Positions 8,568 to 16,645 are shown, numbered from the stretch's first letter. The stretch is DNA of 64,000 nt from Polynucleobacter sp. MWH-Spelu-300-X4 (GCF_018687515.1 NZ_CP061294.1:372001-436000), one strand, 5' to 3'. Made by a program: numbers and translations. The notes: generated by a model not told the origin, from the sequence alone.

Positions 8568-8996
8568 TTACCTAATAATCAATACAGGTTGTTTAGCTTG
8601 TGCAAGCACTTGAGTGGCAATTGAGCCCATGAATAAATTCATGAGGGCGCCACGACCATGAGACCCCATGACGATGAGATCAGCTTTCATTTTTTTAGCT
8701 TGCTCAAGAACCGTATCTGAAATATGGCCTGTCTTTTTCACAACTTCAAAAGTGACGCCCGCTTTTTTTAATTTGGCCACGCCTGCTTTCAGAGATAGCT
8801 CAGCCTGAGAGTCATACCATTTGGCAATTGACTTAGGTGGAATGTATTGCATCACCTCAGGTGGAATATTGTCTGTTTGAACATTTAATACCACTAACTT
8901 CACGCCATCGGCATTAAACATATTGAGATGTTTAATGATGTAATCGCAAGCCTTGATGCTATGTTTAGATCCATCGATTGGTAAAAGTATCTTCAT
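8568..8996 (-). CDS. Universal stress protein, UspA family
   Basis: A 142-residue single-domain Usp starting MKILLPIDGSKHSIKA. The ATP-binding signature G-2X-G-9X-G(S) is present as GSHGRGALMNLFMGS near the C-terminus, and the chain ends with the usual PVLIIR strand, so it is of the ATP-binding class. Such proteins help survival under starvation or low oxygen. It stands alone on the minus strand; an FNR/ANR-like palindrome lies about 79 bp upstream of the start (see 9069). Confidence 0.93.
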   Translation of the reverse strand: MKILLPIDGSKHSIKACDYIIKHLNMFNADGVKLVVLNVQTDNIPPEVMQYIPPKSIAKWYDSQAELSLKAGVAKLKKAGVTFEVVKKTGHISDTVLEQAKKMKADLIVMGSHGRGALMNLFMGSIATQVLAQAKQPVLIIR

Positions 8997-9068
8997 GCCA
9001 TTCTCCTCATGTTCATGGTTCCATTGGGCTTCTTTTTTGAGAATAAGTCAAATAAATAGAATTTTGAT

Positions 9069-9082
9069 TTGAGGTATCTCAA
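9069..9082. promoter_or_regulatory. FNR/ANR-like palindrome upstream of the UspA gene
   Basis: TTGAG-GTAT-CTCAA is a perfect 5-4-5 palindrome and differs from the FNR/ANR consensus TTGAT-N4-ATCAA at one base in each half-site. It sits in the 165-bp divergent gap between the UspA gene and the Dabb gene. If it acts at -41.5 it would suit the UspA gene; the -10 is not clear. Candidate only. Confidence 0.35.
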
Positions 9083-9161
9083 TAAGCAAACATTAAATTT
9101 TTAACATGAAATGTAATAACACCTTTAAAAGTGATTTAATGAGCTTAATCATGAATGGAGT

Positions 9162-9461
9162 ATGGATATGCTGAGGCACATTGTTTTATTTAAGAAAAAA
9201 CCTGAACTTGCCCAAGACTTGGCTTTGGAGGAGCGGGTGTATGTGGGATTAAAGCGCTTAGATCAAGTGGTTGATTTAATCAAATCTTGGCGCATGTCTA
9301 AAAATGAATTATCTAGACCGGTATGTTGGGATTATGTTTTGGAATCTGAGTTTGAGACGGAAGAAGATTTAAAGACCTATCTTATTCATCCAGAGCATCT
9401 CAAGCTGATGGACGACATCAAGTGCTACTTTGATATTGCCGTGGTTGATTATTATTTTTAG
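9162..9461 (+). CDS. Dabb (stress-responsive alpha/beta barrel) domain protein
   Basis: A 99-residue protein that begins MLRHIVLFKKK and has the ferredoxin-like dimeric barrel pattern of the Dabb family, with HPEHLKLMDDIKCYF in the usual C-terminal place. Members are small dimeric proteins of mostly unknown function, some stress-induced. The start could be the ATG at 9162 or the next one at 9168, which gives MLRHIV. It is monocistronic by appearance, followed by the palindrome and antitoxin-like gene. Confidence 0.8.
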   Translation: MDMLRHIVLFKKKPELAQDLALEERVYVGLKRLDQVVDLIKSWRMSKNELSRPVCWDYVLESEFETEEDLKTYLIHPEHLKLMDDIKCYFDIAVVDYYF

Positions 9462-9498
9462 GACACCTTAAAACCTTAGGAAAATTAAGGCTTCGACG

Positions 9499-9520
9499 AT
9501 TGTAATCGAATGATTACAAT
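9499..9520. promoter_or_regulatory. Palindromic operator and probable -10 before the HigA-type gene
   Basis: ATTGTAATC (9499-9507) and GATTACAAT (9512-9520) form a perfect 9-bp inverted repeat with a 4-bp spacer. The right arm contains TACAAT, a good -10 element, so a protein bound here would block the promoter. It lies 22 bp before the start of a helix-turn-helix antitoxin-type gene, which is the arrangement expected for autorepression. Confidence 0.65.
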
Positions 9521-9542
9521 TGATAAAGAGTTGAGGGAATAA

Positions 9543-9848
9543 ATGAAAACATCAAAAAAAATAAAAGTAAGTGATTTGCCTGAGTTTGATATAGCTCATT
9601 ATTTGAAGAGTAAAAAAGCTATGACTGAGTATTTAAATCAGGTTATTGCTGATGGTGATGCGGCAGAATTGGCCGCTGCCTTGGGGCACATTGCTAGAGC
9701 AAAAGGGATGGCTAAGGTCTCTGATTCGACGGGTTTGACGCGGGAAGCATTGTATAAAGCCTTAAAAGCTAACTCTAAGCCACGTTTTGATACGGTATCA
9801 AAAGTAATTCAGGCTTTGGGAATGAGAATCTCAGTGCACGCTTATTAG
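9543..9848 (+). CDS. HigA-type addiction module antidote protein, no toxin partner beside it
   Basis: A 101-residue protein of the HigA-like antidote family, with the typical N-terminus (DIAHYLKSKKAMTEYLNQVI) and a C-terminal helix-turn-helix (about residues 55-95: MAKVSDSTGLTREALYKALK). In this family a RelE/HigB-like killer gene usually sits immediately upstream, but only 81 bp separate this gene from the Dabb gene, and a terminator follows it. It is therefore an orphan antitoxin or a stand-alone regulator. The palindrome at 9499-9520 suggests autoregulation. Confidence 0.85.
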   Translation: MKTSKKIKVSDLPEFDIAHYLKSKKAMTEYLNQVIADGDAAELAAALGHIARAKGMAKVSDSTGLTREALYKALKANSKPRFDTVSKVIQALGMRISVHAY

Positions 9849-9860
9849 GCGGTTCAAAAG

Positions 9861-9890
9861 AAAAAAGCCTCTGAAATTCAGAGGCTTTTT
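9861..9890 (+). terminator. Intrinsic terminator after the HigA-type gene
   Basis: AAAAAGCCTCTGA (9862-9874) pairs with TCAGAGGCTTTTT (9878-9890) across a 3-nt loop, with flanking A and T runs. It closes the antitoxin transcript and, being symmetrical, may also stop the minus-strand tRNA-Lys transcript. Confidence 0.9.
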
Positions 9891-9898
9891 ATGTAGAT

Positions 9899-9974
9899 TG
9901 GTGGGTCGGGCGAGACTCGAACTCGCGACCAACGGATTAAAAGTCCGCTGCTCTACCGACTGAGCTACCGACCC
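9899..9974 (-). tRNA. tRNA-Lys (TTT)
   Basis: The minus strand reads GGGTCGGTAGCTCAG at the 5' end and closes the acceptor stem with CCGACCC followed by an encoded ACCA. The anticodon loop is CTTTTAA, giving anticodon TTT, which reads Lys AAA/AAG. The T-arm GTTCGAGTC is intact. The gene is 76 nt including the genomically encoded CCA. Confidence 0.97.
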
Positions 9975-10018
9975 AAATCTGTAAAAAAGAAGATTATAGC
10001 GGACTTTTTAAATTAGAG

Positions 10019-11302
10019 CTAGATTTGTCTAGATTTCGCTACAGGAGGGTTCTGAGCAAAGTAGTTTCTAATGCCCTTGAGGATTGCTGTGGCAATCTGT
10101 TCTTGATAATTAGTATCAGTAAGGCGGGCTTCTTCTTCTGGGTTACTGATGAAGGCAGTCTCAATCAAAATCGAAGGTACATCGGGAGCTTTTAAAACAG
10201 CGAAGCTGGCTTGTTCAACATGATTTTTGTGAAGCTTCGCAAAGCCGCCAATTTCGCGCAAGACTGATCCGCCCACTTTCAAGCTATCTTTGATTTGTGC
10301 GGTAGTCGACATATCTAATAAAAGTTGTGCCACTTGTTTATCTTGTGATTTGATATTCAAGCCACCGATTAAGTCGGCATTATTTTCTTTATTGGCAATC
10401 CATCTGGCTGCTGTGCTGGTGGCACCTTGTTGAGATAGGGCAAAGACAGAGGCGCCTTTAGCGTGAGGTTGAACAAAAGCGTCAGCGTGGACGGAAACAA
10501 ATAAATCCGCTTGAATCCTTCGGGCTTTATTAACGCGGACATGCAGGGGTACGAAGTAATCACCATCTCGTGTGAGATACGCGCGCATATCGGGTTCTTG
10601 CTCAATCTTTGACCTGAGAATTTTAGAAATCGATAGCACCACATCTTTTTCTCTGGAACCACGTTTACCAATAGCGCCAGGGTCTTCTCCGCCATGACCA
10701 GGGTCAATCGCAATGGTTAGTAGGCGTTTGATGGATTTATCGCTGTTGGGTTTTATATCAGTTGTTTTTGCATCGGACTTACCAGCTTCTTTTCTGGCGA
10801 TGGCGCCAATTGGATCTTCGGTTTCTGGTGGAGCTGATTTTTTAGTGCTGTTGCGCACTAATTTCATTAATGGATCATTAGCAACTGTTGGATATAAATC
10901 AAATAAAGCTCGATGTTGATAGTCGCCTACGGGATCTAACGTAAATAATTGAGGTTGAATACTTTCTTTTAAGTCAAAAACTAAACGCACTACTTTTGCC
11001 TGAAACTGGCCTACGCGAACTTGAGCAATATAAGGGTCGTCAGTTTTAACTTTGGCGACTAATTCTTTGATGGTGGGGGTAAGTTCCAGTCCTTCCACAT
11101 CAACTACTAGGCGATCAGGTTTGGTTAGCAACTGATGTGTAATTTTGAGTGGTTGATCGGATTCTAGGGTGATGCGGGTGTAATCTTCCGCAGGCCATGC
11201 TCGCACCGCCAATAACTTCGCACCCCATGCTAATTGAGTTGGGCCTAATAGTAATAGGGCGCTTCCTTGGCTGATAACTTTGAGAGCGGTACGACGTTTC
11301 AT
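10019..11302 (-). CDS. amiC: N-acetylmuramoyl-L-alanine amidase AmiC-type
   Basis: Periplasmic zinc amidase that cuts the amide between MurNAc and the stem peptide during septal peptidoglycan splitting. The 427-residue protein begins with a twin-arginine signal (KRRTALKVI, ending near ...AWGA at about residue 28), then an AMIN domain (about 30-130) that targets the septum, a linker, and an Amidase_3 domain from about residue 195. Zinc ligands and catalytic residues are in AIDPGHGGEDPGAIG, GSREKDVVLSI, LFVSVHADAF and SILIETAFISNPEEE. tsaE lies 9 bp upstream on the same strand, as in many betaproteobacteria. Confidence 0.95.
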   Translation of the reverse strand: MKRRTALKVISQGSALLLLGPTQLAWGAKLLAVRAWPAEDYTRITLESDQPLKITHQLLTKPDRLVVDVEGLELTPTIKELVAKVKTDDPYIAQVRVGQFQAKVVRLVFDLKESIQPQLFTLDPVGDYQHRALFDLYPTVANDPLMKLVRNSTKKSAPPETEDPIGAIARKEAGKSDAKTTDIKPNSDKSIKRLLTIAIDPGHGGEDPGAIGKRGSREKDVVLSISKILRSKIEQEPDMRAYLTRDGDYFVPLHVRVNKARRIQADLFVSVHADAFVQPHAKGASVFALSQQGATSTAARWIANKENNADLIGGLNIKSQDKQVAQLLLDMSTTAQIKDSLKVGGSVLREIGGFAKLHKNHVEQASFAVLKAPDVPSILIETAFISNPEEEARLTDTNYQEQIATAILKGIRNYFAQNPPVAKSRQI

Positions 11303-11311
11303 AGCAAGTGA

Positions 11312-11839
11312 TTAATGAATGGGGCGAAGCAATGCTTCGCCAAGATCCGAGTGACTTGTTATTGCCATTTGACGACTCTCATCCTCATTCATTTCTAAAG
11401 TGATTGTGCAATCAACTTTGGGTAATGTCCCTTCAGCCTTTTCTGCCCACTCTACTAAACAAATACCAGGATTGCTAAAGGTGTCTCTAAATCCAGCATC
11501 TACCCATTCTTCCGCGTATTTCATGCGATAAAGGTCAAAATGATGAACAGCTAATTGATGACCGTTGATTAAAAGATCGTATGGTTCGCATAAAGCGTAA
11601 GTGGGGCTCTTAACCTTCCCTGTATGACCTAAGGCTTTTAAAAGATATCGGGTGAATGTAGTTTTCCCCGCTCCTAAATCACCAACTAATGAAATATGTA
11701 ATCGGAGATTTGGTTGGGTGGTGGCTAGGTTGGTGATTGAGCTGGCTAACTTAGTCGCTAAGTCAGCGGTTTGTTCTTCCGTTGATAAAACAAAAGAAAG
11801 TGAGGGTGAATGGGAGGGAGAAAATGTTTTTTCTGGCAT
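11312..11839 (-). CDS. tsaE: tRNA threonylcarbamoyladenosine biosynthesis ATPase TsaE
   Basis: P-loop ATPase that works with TsaB and TsaD to make t6A37 in tRNAs reading ANN codons. The 175-residue protein has the Walker A motif GDLGAGKTTFTR (residues 53-64), the following KSPTYALCEPY switch segment and HHFDLYRM, all typical of TsaE. An N-terminal extension of about 20 residues is longer than in E. coli. It is divergent from queG across 45 bp, and amiC follows after 9 bp. Confidence 0.95.
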   Translation of the reverse strand: MPEKTFSPSHSPSLSFVLSTEEQTADLATKLASSITNLATTQPNLRLHISLVGDLGAGKTTFTRYLLKALGHTGKVKSPTYALCEPYDLLINGHQLAVHHFDLYRMKYAEEWVDAGFRDTFSNPGICLVEWAEKAEGTLPKVDCTITLEMNEDESRQMAITSHSDLGEALLRPIH

Positions 11840-11884
11840 GCCGTCCTACAATCTCACTTGAGCATTCAAAAACATATTGATTAA

Positions 11885-13009
11885 ATGACGCCACTGACTC
11901 CCTCTAACCCATCCGCTGAATGGATTAACCAAATCGATTGGTTGAGAGATGAAGCTCGCTCCTTGGGTTTTGGCGATATCAGGATTTCTGACACGGATAT
12001 GAGTCAGGCTGGGCCCAAATTGAGAGAGTGGTTGGAAGCTGGTCGTCACGGTGATATGAATTATATGAGCCAACACGAACATTTGCGTGTTCAGCCTGCT
12101 TTACTGCATGAAGGCACTATTCGGGTGCTAACAGTTCGTATGGATTATTTGCCTGATACCTCTGAGATGCGTTCTGCAATTGATTGGCGTCAAGCGGAGT
12201 TGCAAAAGGAGCAACAGGCTGGCGATGGCACGATTGCTATTTATGCCAGAGGTCGTGATTACCACAAGGTCTTGCGTTTACGTTTGCAAGACTTGGCTAA
12301 TCGTATACAGGAGAAAATTGGTTCTTTTGGTTATCGCGTATTTGTTGATTCAGGGCCGGTGATGGAGGTTGAGCTGGCTCAAAAGTCTGGATTGGGTTGG
12401 CGAGGTAAACACACGCTTTTATTAAATCGTGAAGCAGGCTCTATGTTCTTTTTGGGTGAGATTTTTGTGGATGTGCCATTTCCTGTTGATCCGCCAGTTA
12501 CTGGGCACTGTGGCGAGTGTTCTGCTTGTATTGATATTTGCCCTACACAAGCGATTACGGCCCCTTATCAGTTAGATGCTAGGCGGTGCATTTCATATTT
12601 AACGATTGAACATAAGGGATCTATTCCCGTTGAGCTTAGGCCGCTTTTAGGTAATCGAGTTTATGGTTGTGATGATTGTCAACTGGCTTGTCCGTGGAAT
12701 AAGTTTGCGCAAATGAGCCAGTTACCTGACTTTCTGCCGCGGCACGGATTAGATCGAATCAGCTTATTAGAGTTGTGGTCTTGGTCTGAAGATGATTTCT
12801 TAAAACGCCATGAAGGCAGTCCCATTAGACGTATTGGCTATCAAGCTTGGCAAAGAAATTTAGCAGTTGGTATGGGGAATGCATTAAGGTCTGCTAAAAC
12901 ATCCGCAAGTGATAAGGCCAGTATTCAGAGCGCTCTAAAAACTAAGTTAGAGACTGTATCTCCGCTTGTCAAAGAGCATATCGATTGGGCTCTTAGCGAA
13001 AATATCTAA
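11885..13009 (+). CDS. queG: Epoxyqueuosine reductase QueG
   Basis: Cobalamin- and iron-sulfur-dependent enzyme that makes queuosine from epoxyqueuosine at tRNA wobble position 34. The 374-residue product has the N-terminal DUF1730 region, the KSGLGWRGKHTLLLN segment and two [4Fe-4S] motifs: CGECSACIDICP followed by CDDCQLACPWN with the upstream Cys of ARRCISY. Because QueG uses cobalamin, it gives one use for the B12 imported by the btu genes later in the window (inference). Confidence 0.96.
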   Translation: MTPLTPSNPSAEWINQIDWLRDEARSLGFGDIRISDTDMSQAGPKLREWLEAGRHGDMNYMSQHEHLRVQPALLHEGTIRVLTVRMDYLPDTSEMRSAIDWRQAELQKEQQAGDGTIAIYARGRDYHKVLRLRLQDLANRIQEKIGSFGYRVFVDSGPVMEVELAQKSGLGWRGKHTLLLNREAGSMFFLGEIFVDVPFPVDPPVTGHCGECSACIDICPTQAITAPYQLDARRCISYLTIEHKGSIPVELRPLLGNRVYGCDDCQLACPWNKFAQMSQLPDFLPRHGLDRISLLELWSWSEDDFLKRHEGSPIRRIGYQAWQRNLAVGMGNALRSAKTSASDKASIQSALKTKLETVSPLVKEHIDWALSENI

Positions 13010-13028
13010 AAAACAATAAACTCTTTCT

Positions 13029-13736
13029 ATGACTTTAAAGAAAGAAGTTTTATTGGAAGGTGCGAAGGATGCTTTTGCTGCTCCTGCTGCCGTCCTATTT
13101 GCGGGTATGTTGGGCTTTGGCGCGATGGGCAAAGCTAATGGCCTAGATATGTGGGTGACCAGCGCTGCAAGCTTCTTTATGTTTGCTTTACCTGGACAAG
13201 TCGTTTTGCTAGAGATGGTGATTCTTGGTGCGTCGGGTGTCGCGATTGCCATGGCTGTGACCTTAACGGCGACACGTTTTTTTACGATGTGCCTCACACT
13301 TTTCCCGCAGTTTCCTGAGCGACATCGTAGTCGTTACTATTACCTCTTAGTTCATTTTATGGCGATGAGCTCATGGGCTGTGGCGATGAAAGATTTTCCG
13401 AAAATAGACCCGGAAAAACGCCTGTCTTATTACACGGGATTCGCATTAGTTTGTTGGGGTGTTTCAACGCCGGGCACTGTTTTGGGTTATCTCATTGCTG
13501 GTCAAGTGCCTACTTATTTAAACCTTGGTTTGGTCTTTATTAATCCTTTATTTTTCTTATTGACGTTTACAGAGGTTAAGCCAAGAGGTAATCGTATAGC
13601 GATTTTGATTGGGGCTATTAGCGGGCCTTTGGTTTATTTGTGGCAACCCAATTACGCTTTATTAATTTGTGGTTTGGTAGGTGGGTCGATTGCTTATTCA
13701 ATTGATAAATATTTAAGGAATAAACATCTTGCCTGA
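13029..13736 (+). CDS. azlC: AzlC family branched-chain amino acid export protein
   Basis: Large subunit of a two-component AzlCD exporter for branched-chain amino acids or analogues. The 235-residue protein has several hydrophobic helices and family features such as GAKDAFAAPAAVLFAGMLGFGAMG near the start and MAMSSWAVAMKDFP in the middle. It overlaps the start of azlD by 8 bp, indicating translational coupling. It follows queG after 19 bp on the same strand. The substrate is assumed from the family. Confidence 0.88.
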   Translation: MTLKKEVLLEGAKDAFAAPAAVLFAGMLGFGAMGKANGLDMWVTSAASFFMFALPGQVVLLEMVILGASGVAIAMAVTLTATRFFTMCLTLFPQFPERHRSRYYYLLVHFMAMSSWAVAMKDFPKIDPEKRLSYYTGFALVCWGVSTPGTVLGYLIAGQVPTYLNLGLVFINPLFFLLTFTEVKPRGNRIAILIGAISGPLVYLWQPNYALLICGLVGGSIAYSIDKYLRNKHLA

Positions 13737-14091
13737 AACATCACAACTATCTCATTTGTTTAATGATGCTGGGGTGTGGGGTGCCTTGGTGCTTGCATGC
13801 ATTGGCACTTATTTTTGGCGTGGCTTGGGTGTTTATTTCTCAGGAAAAATTAGCCAAGACGGTGAAGTATTCAAGTGGTTATCCGCTGTGACATACGCGA
13901 TGGTAGCCGCTTTAACGGTTCGAATTATTCTGTTGCCTGTTGGTTTATTGGGGACCGTGCCACTATTTGTTCGTTTGATGGTTAGTGGCTTAGCTTTAGT
14001 AGTGATGGTTTCTTCACCACAAAAAAGAATGGTGCCAGCATTACTGACTGGCACCATCTCTTTGGTACTTTACGGATTGCTAGTTAGCTAA
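13729..14091 (+). CDS. azlD: AzlD family protein, small subunit of AzlCD exporter
   Basis: A 120-residue membrane protein with about four helices that pairs with AzlC. Features are GTYFWRGLGVYFSGKI and the FKWLSAVTYAMVAALTVRII stretch. The start is a TTG at 13729, inside the end of azlC, and no better ATG is available in frame. The stop codon abuts the stop of the convergent DUF2892 gene with no bases between. Confidence 0.85.
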   Translation: MPETSQLSHLFNDAGVWGALVLACIGTYFWRGLGVYFSGKISQDGEVFKWLSAVTYAMVAALTVRIILLPVGLLGTVPLFVRLMVSGLALVVMVSSPQKRMVPALLTGTISLVLYGLLVS

Positions 14092-14292
14092 TTAGCAGCA
14101 ACCAGAATCTTTCTTGCAAGTTTTAATGCCTAGCAATGGGTAAGCTGGGCAGAAACGGAAAATGCCTGTTGCCATTGGTACAAGACCAACCCAACCCCAT
14201 GTGCCGATAACACTAGTGATGGCCAAAATAACCAATAGCGCACCCACTGTGATTCTTAAAACACGATCGATACCACCAACGTTGCATTGCAT
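14092..14292 (-). CDS. DUF2892 (YgaP-type) small membrane protein
   Basis: A protein of about 66 residues with two transmembrane helices and the DUF2892 pattern NVGGIDRVLRI at the N-terminus and FRFCPAYPLLGIKTC near the end, plus a cysteine-rich tail (KKDSGCC). The ATG at 14292 is preferred because AAGGAG lies 6 nt before it; in-frame ATGs at 14298 and 14313 are less well placed. It follows the ArsR gene directly. In other bacteria such domains are joined to rhodaneses (YgaP), so a role in sulfane-sulfur handling is an inference from family and neighbour. Confidence 0.82.
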   Translation of the reverse strand: MQCNVGGIDRVLRITVGALLVILAITSVIGTWGWVGLVPMATGIFRFCPAYPLLGIKTCKKDSGCC

Positions 14293-14302
14293 ACTCATCT
14301 CC

Positions 14303-14641
14303 TTAATTGCCACAATACGTGGCGTATAACAATTCCATTACGGACATCGCAATGGGGCTACAAATACTGTAATAAATATGTTTGCCATCTCGGCGTGTCG
14401 AAACAACACCTTCCTCGCGTAAAACAGCTAGCTGTTGTGAAAGTGTGGGTTGCTGAATATTGGTGACTTCTTCTAGTTCGCCAACACGTTTTTCGCCCTG
14501 GCTTAGTTGGCATAACAACATTAAGCGATCGCGGTTGGCGAGTGTCTTCATCATGCGGCAAGCATTGTCAGCATTCTGACGCATGAGGCTGATGTCTAAT
14601 TTAGGGGCTTCAGTCGCAGTCGGGGTAGCGAGCGCATCCAT
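14303..14641 (-). CDS. ArsR family regulator of the BigR/SqrR persulfide-sensing type
   Basis: A 112-residue winged-helix repressor. The recognition helix region is QQPTLSQQLAVLREEG (about residues 63-78) and the wing is TRRDGKHIYYS. It lacks the CxCxxC metal site of ArsR itself. It carries Cys44 in the MLLCQLS helix and Cys110 in TYCGN, 66 residues apart, the spacing and placing of the redox cysteine pair in BigR and SqrR, which form a polysulfide link and release DNA. Cys28 and Cys94 are additional. The downstream DUF2892 gene is the likely target. The sensing role is inferred. Confidence 0.85.
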   Translation of the reverse strand: MDALATPTATEAPKLDISLMRQNADNACRMMKTLANRDRLMLLCQLSQGEKRVGELEEVTNIQQPTLSQQLAVLREEGVVSTRRDGKHIYYSICSPIAMSVMELLYATYCGN

Positions 14642-14800
14642 ATTTATCCTTATCCACTTATATCTAAACTTAATACATTATATATTTTATTTAATTATAT
14701 AGTTATAAATTAATAATCGCAATAAAGCCAAGAGAGAAAAAGAAGAAATTCAGGTATCGTAGAGCCTCAAAATTAACGATTCATAGATAACGGAGACGCT
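14642..14800. promoter_or_regulatory. AT-rich divergent region between the ArsR and GlcG-type genes
   Basis: The segment 14671-14715 is almost pure A+T with imperfect dyad symmetry (TAATTATA at 14690-14697 facing TATAAATTA at 14704-14712). BigR-type repressors bind AT-rich dyads that overlap their own promoters, so this is the natural operator candidate for the adjacent regulator. CGGAGAC just before 14801 is the ribosome-binding site of the next gene. Confidence 0.4.
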
Positions 14801-15208
14801 ATGCCAGGCCAAAAAGCTTATTTAAATCAAGCAGATGCTCAAAGAATACTCGCTGCAGCTAATGCCCATGCTGAAAAAAATAATTGGGGTGTATCCATTG
14901 CTGTTGTGGATGATGGCGGCCATTTATTAGCGTTTACACGTCGTGATGCAGCGCCGACTATCTCAACCTATATTTCTCAAGAAAAAGCTAAGACAGCTGC
15001 TTTGGGCCGTCGTGAGAGCAAGGTTTATGAAGACATCATCAATGGTGGTCGTTATTCATTTATGAATGCGACACCTGTTATGAACGGCACATTAGAAGGT
15101 GGTGTCAACATCGTGGTAGATGGCCACACGATTGGTGCAGTTGGTGTTTCAGGTGTTAAATCCATTGAAGATGCAGAGATTGCGAAAGCGGGTATTGCCG
15201 CTCTCTAA
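14801..15208 (+). CDS. GlcG/HbpS family haem-binding-like protein
   Basis: A 135-residue protein of the GlcG/HbpS family (DUF336), with VSIAVVDDGGHLLAFTR, the invariant-looking SQEKAKTAALGR helix and GGVNIVVDGHTIGAVGVSG. Family members are small octameric cytoplasmic or secreted proteins; Streptomyces HbpS binds haem and cobalamin, while GlcG lies in glycolate operons. No signal peptide is seen. It stands alone after the ArsR divergent region, so its function here is not defined. Confidence 0.85.
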   Translation: MPGQKAYLNQADAQRILAAANAHAEKNNWGVSIAVVDDGGHLLAFTRRDAAPTISTYISQEKAKTAALGRRESKVYEDIINGGRYSFMNATPVMNGTLEGGVNIVVDGHTIGAVGVSGVKSIEDAEIAKAGIAAL

Positions 15209-15286
15209 GTTCCTTCTAGAAGAAATTACAAAGAAAGTACGGATAAATCTCAAAGAAACTACTCACAGGCCTCATAATGTAGCCCT

Positions 15287-16645
15287 GTGAGTATCCAAGA
15301 AACTAATCCCGATTTAACTTTTGCTGATTTTGGCTTTGCTGAGCCAATTACGCGTGCCATTACCGAGCAAGGCTATATCAAGCCGACACCTATTCAGGCG
15401 CAATCAATGCCTCATGTCTTACAGGGTTCGGATGTGATGGGCGCCGCGCAAACAGGTACAGGTAAAACAGCTGCTTTTGTTTTACCTATTCTTCAAAATA
15501 TTTTGCCCTTTGCGAGTAACAGCGCATCGCCCGCTAGGCATCCTATTCGAGCTTTGGTGTTAACGCCAACAAGAGAGTTGGCTGATCAGGTGGCGGATAA
15601 CGCATTTAAATACGCCAAATTTACGGACATTAGAACTGCAGTTGTTTTTGGTGGTGTTGATATGGCGCCACAAACTGCGCAGTTACGTTCAGGTGTTGAG
15701 TTACTAATTGCAACTCCAGGTAGGTTGTTAGATCACATTACGCAAAAGACTGCGAACCTATCTCAAGTTCAGTTTCTGATTTTGGATGAAGCTGATCGCA
15801 TGTTGGATATGGGTTTCTTGCCGGACTTACAGCGCATCATTAGCTTGATCCCCGCGCAAAGACAAACTTTATTGTTTTCGGCTACTTTCTCGCCGGAAAT
15901 TAAAAAATTAGCACAGAGTTATTTACGTAATCCCGTGACAGTAGAAGTTGCCAGAAACAATGCTGCGGCTGATACGGTCCGACAGATTGTTCACATGGTG
16001 CCTAGTGAGCGTAAGAAGGACGCGGTCGTTAAAGTATTAAATGCGCGTATTCAACAAGGGCTATCTCGCCAAGCCATCGTTTTTACTAATAGCCGTATTG
16101 GCTGCAGTAAATTGGCTAGCGCGCTTGAGCGAAGTGGTATCAAGGCTGGCGCTATTCATGGCGATAAAAGTCAAATTGAACGTATGCAAATTTTGGATGC
16201 GTTTAAAAAAGGTGTGGTGGATGTTTTGGTGGCAACGGATGTTGCAGCTAGAGGCCTTGATATTGCAGACATGCCTTGTGTGATTAATCATGAGTTGCCT
16301 TTTAATGCGGAAGATTATGTCCATCGTATTGGGCGAACCGGACGCGCTGGTGCACAGGGTGATGCGATTGCTTTGGTGGATTCATCGGAAGAAAAGCTTT
16401 TGCTTGATATTGAAAAGCTCATGAATCGTAAGCTCACACGTATGCCGGTTCCTGACCCTGCCGGTGGGCCTGCTGCTGATCCATTCTTTTATATGCCTTA
16501 CCAAGCTAAAGCGGCGAAAGATGCTAAAGATACGGTATCTGCTACAGATAGTCCGGCACTCAGTGAAGTGCCCCCTAAAAATGCCGGTATTAAGTCAGCT
16601 CCAAGACCAGTCGGCGCTTTATTAGGTGGGTTCAAGAAAAAATAA
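15287..16645 (+). CDS. rhlE: DEAD-box RNA helicase, RhlE type
   Basis: ATP-dependent RNA helicase of the RhlE group, involved in ribosome assembly or RNA turnover. The 452-residue protein carries the Q motif (FADFGFAEPI with TPIQAQSMP), motif I AQTGTGKT, Ia PTRELADQV, II DEAD, III SAT (LLFSATFS), and motifs V and VI VATDVAARGLDI and HRIGRTGRAG. A C-terminal tail of about 70 residues is low in complexity. Translation probably begins at the GTG at 15287; there is no earlier in-frame ATG. Confidence 0.93.
   Translation: MSIQETNPDLTFADFGFAEPITRAITEQGYIKPTPIQAQSMPHVLQGSDVMGAAQTGTGKTAAFVLPILQNILPFASNSASPARHPIRALVLTPTRELADQVADNAFKYAKFTDIRTAVVFGGVDMAPQTAQLRSGVELLIATPGRLLDHITQKTANLSQVQFLILDEADRMLDMGFLPDLQRIISLIPAQRQTLLFSATFSPEIKKLAQSYLRNPVTVEVARNNAAADTVRQIVHMVPSERKKDAVVKVLNARIQQGLSRQAIVFTNSRIGCSKLASALERSGIKAGAIHGDKSQIERMQILDAFKKGVVDVLVATDVAARGLDIADMPCVINHELPFNAEDYVHRIGRTGRAGAQGDAIALVDSSEEKLLLDIEKLMNRKLTRMPVPDPAGGPAADPFFYMPYQAKAAKDAKDTVSATDSPALSEVPPKNAGIKSAPRPVGALLGGFKKK

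Noticed and set aside
11846..12082. Minus-strand open frame over the start of queG
   Set aside because: It overlaps the start of the clear queG gene, would crowd tsaE, and shows no recognisable features.
15209..15286. TTCTAGAA palindrome after the GlcG-type gene as a terminator
   Set aside because: The palindrome is too short for a stable hairpin and has no T-run.
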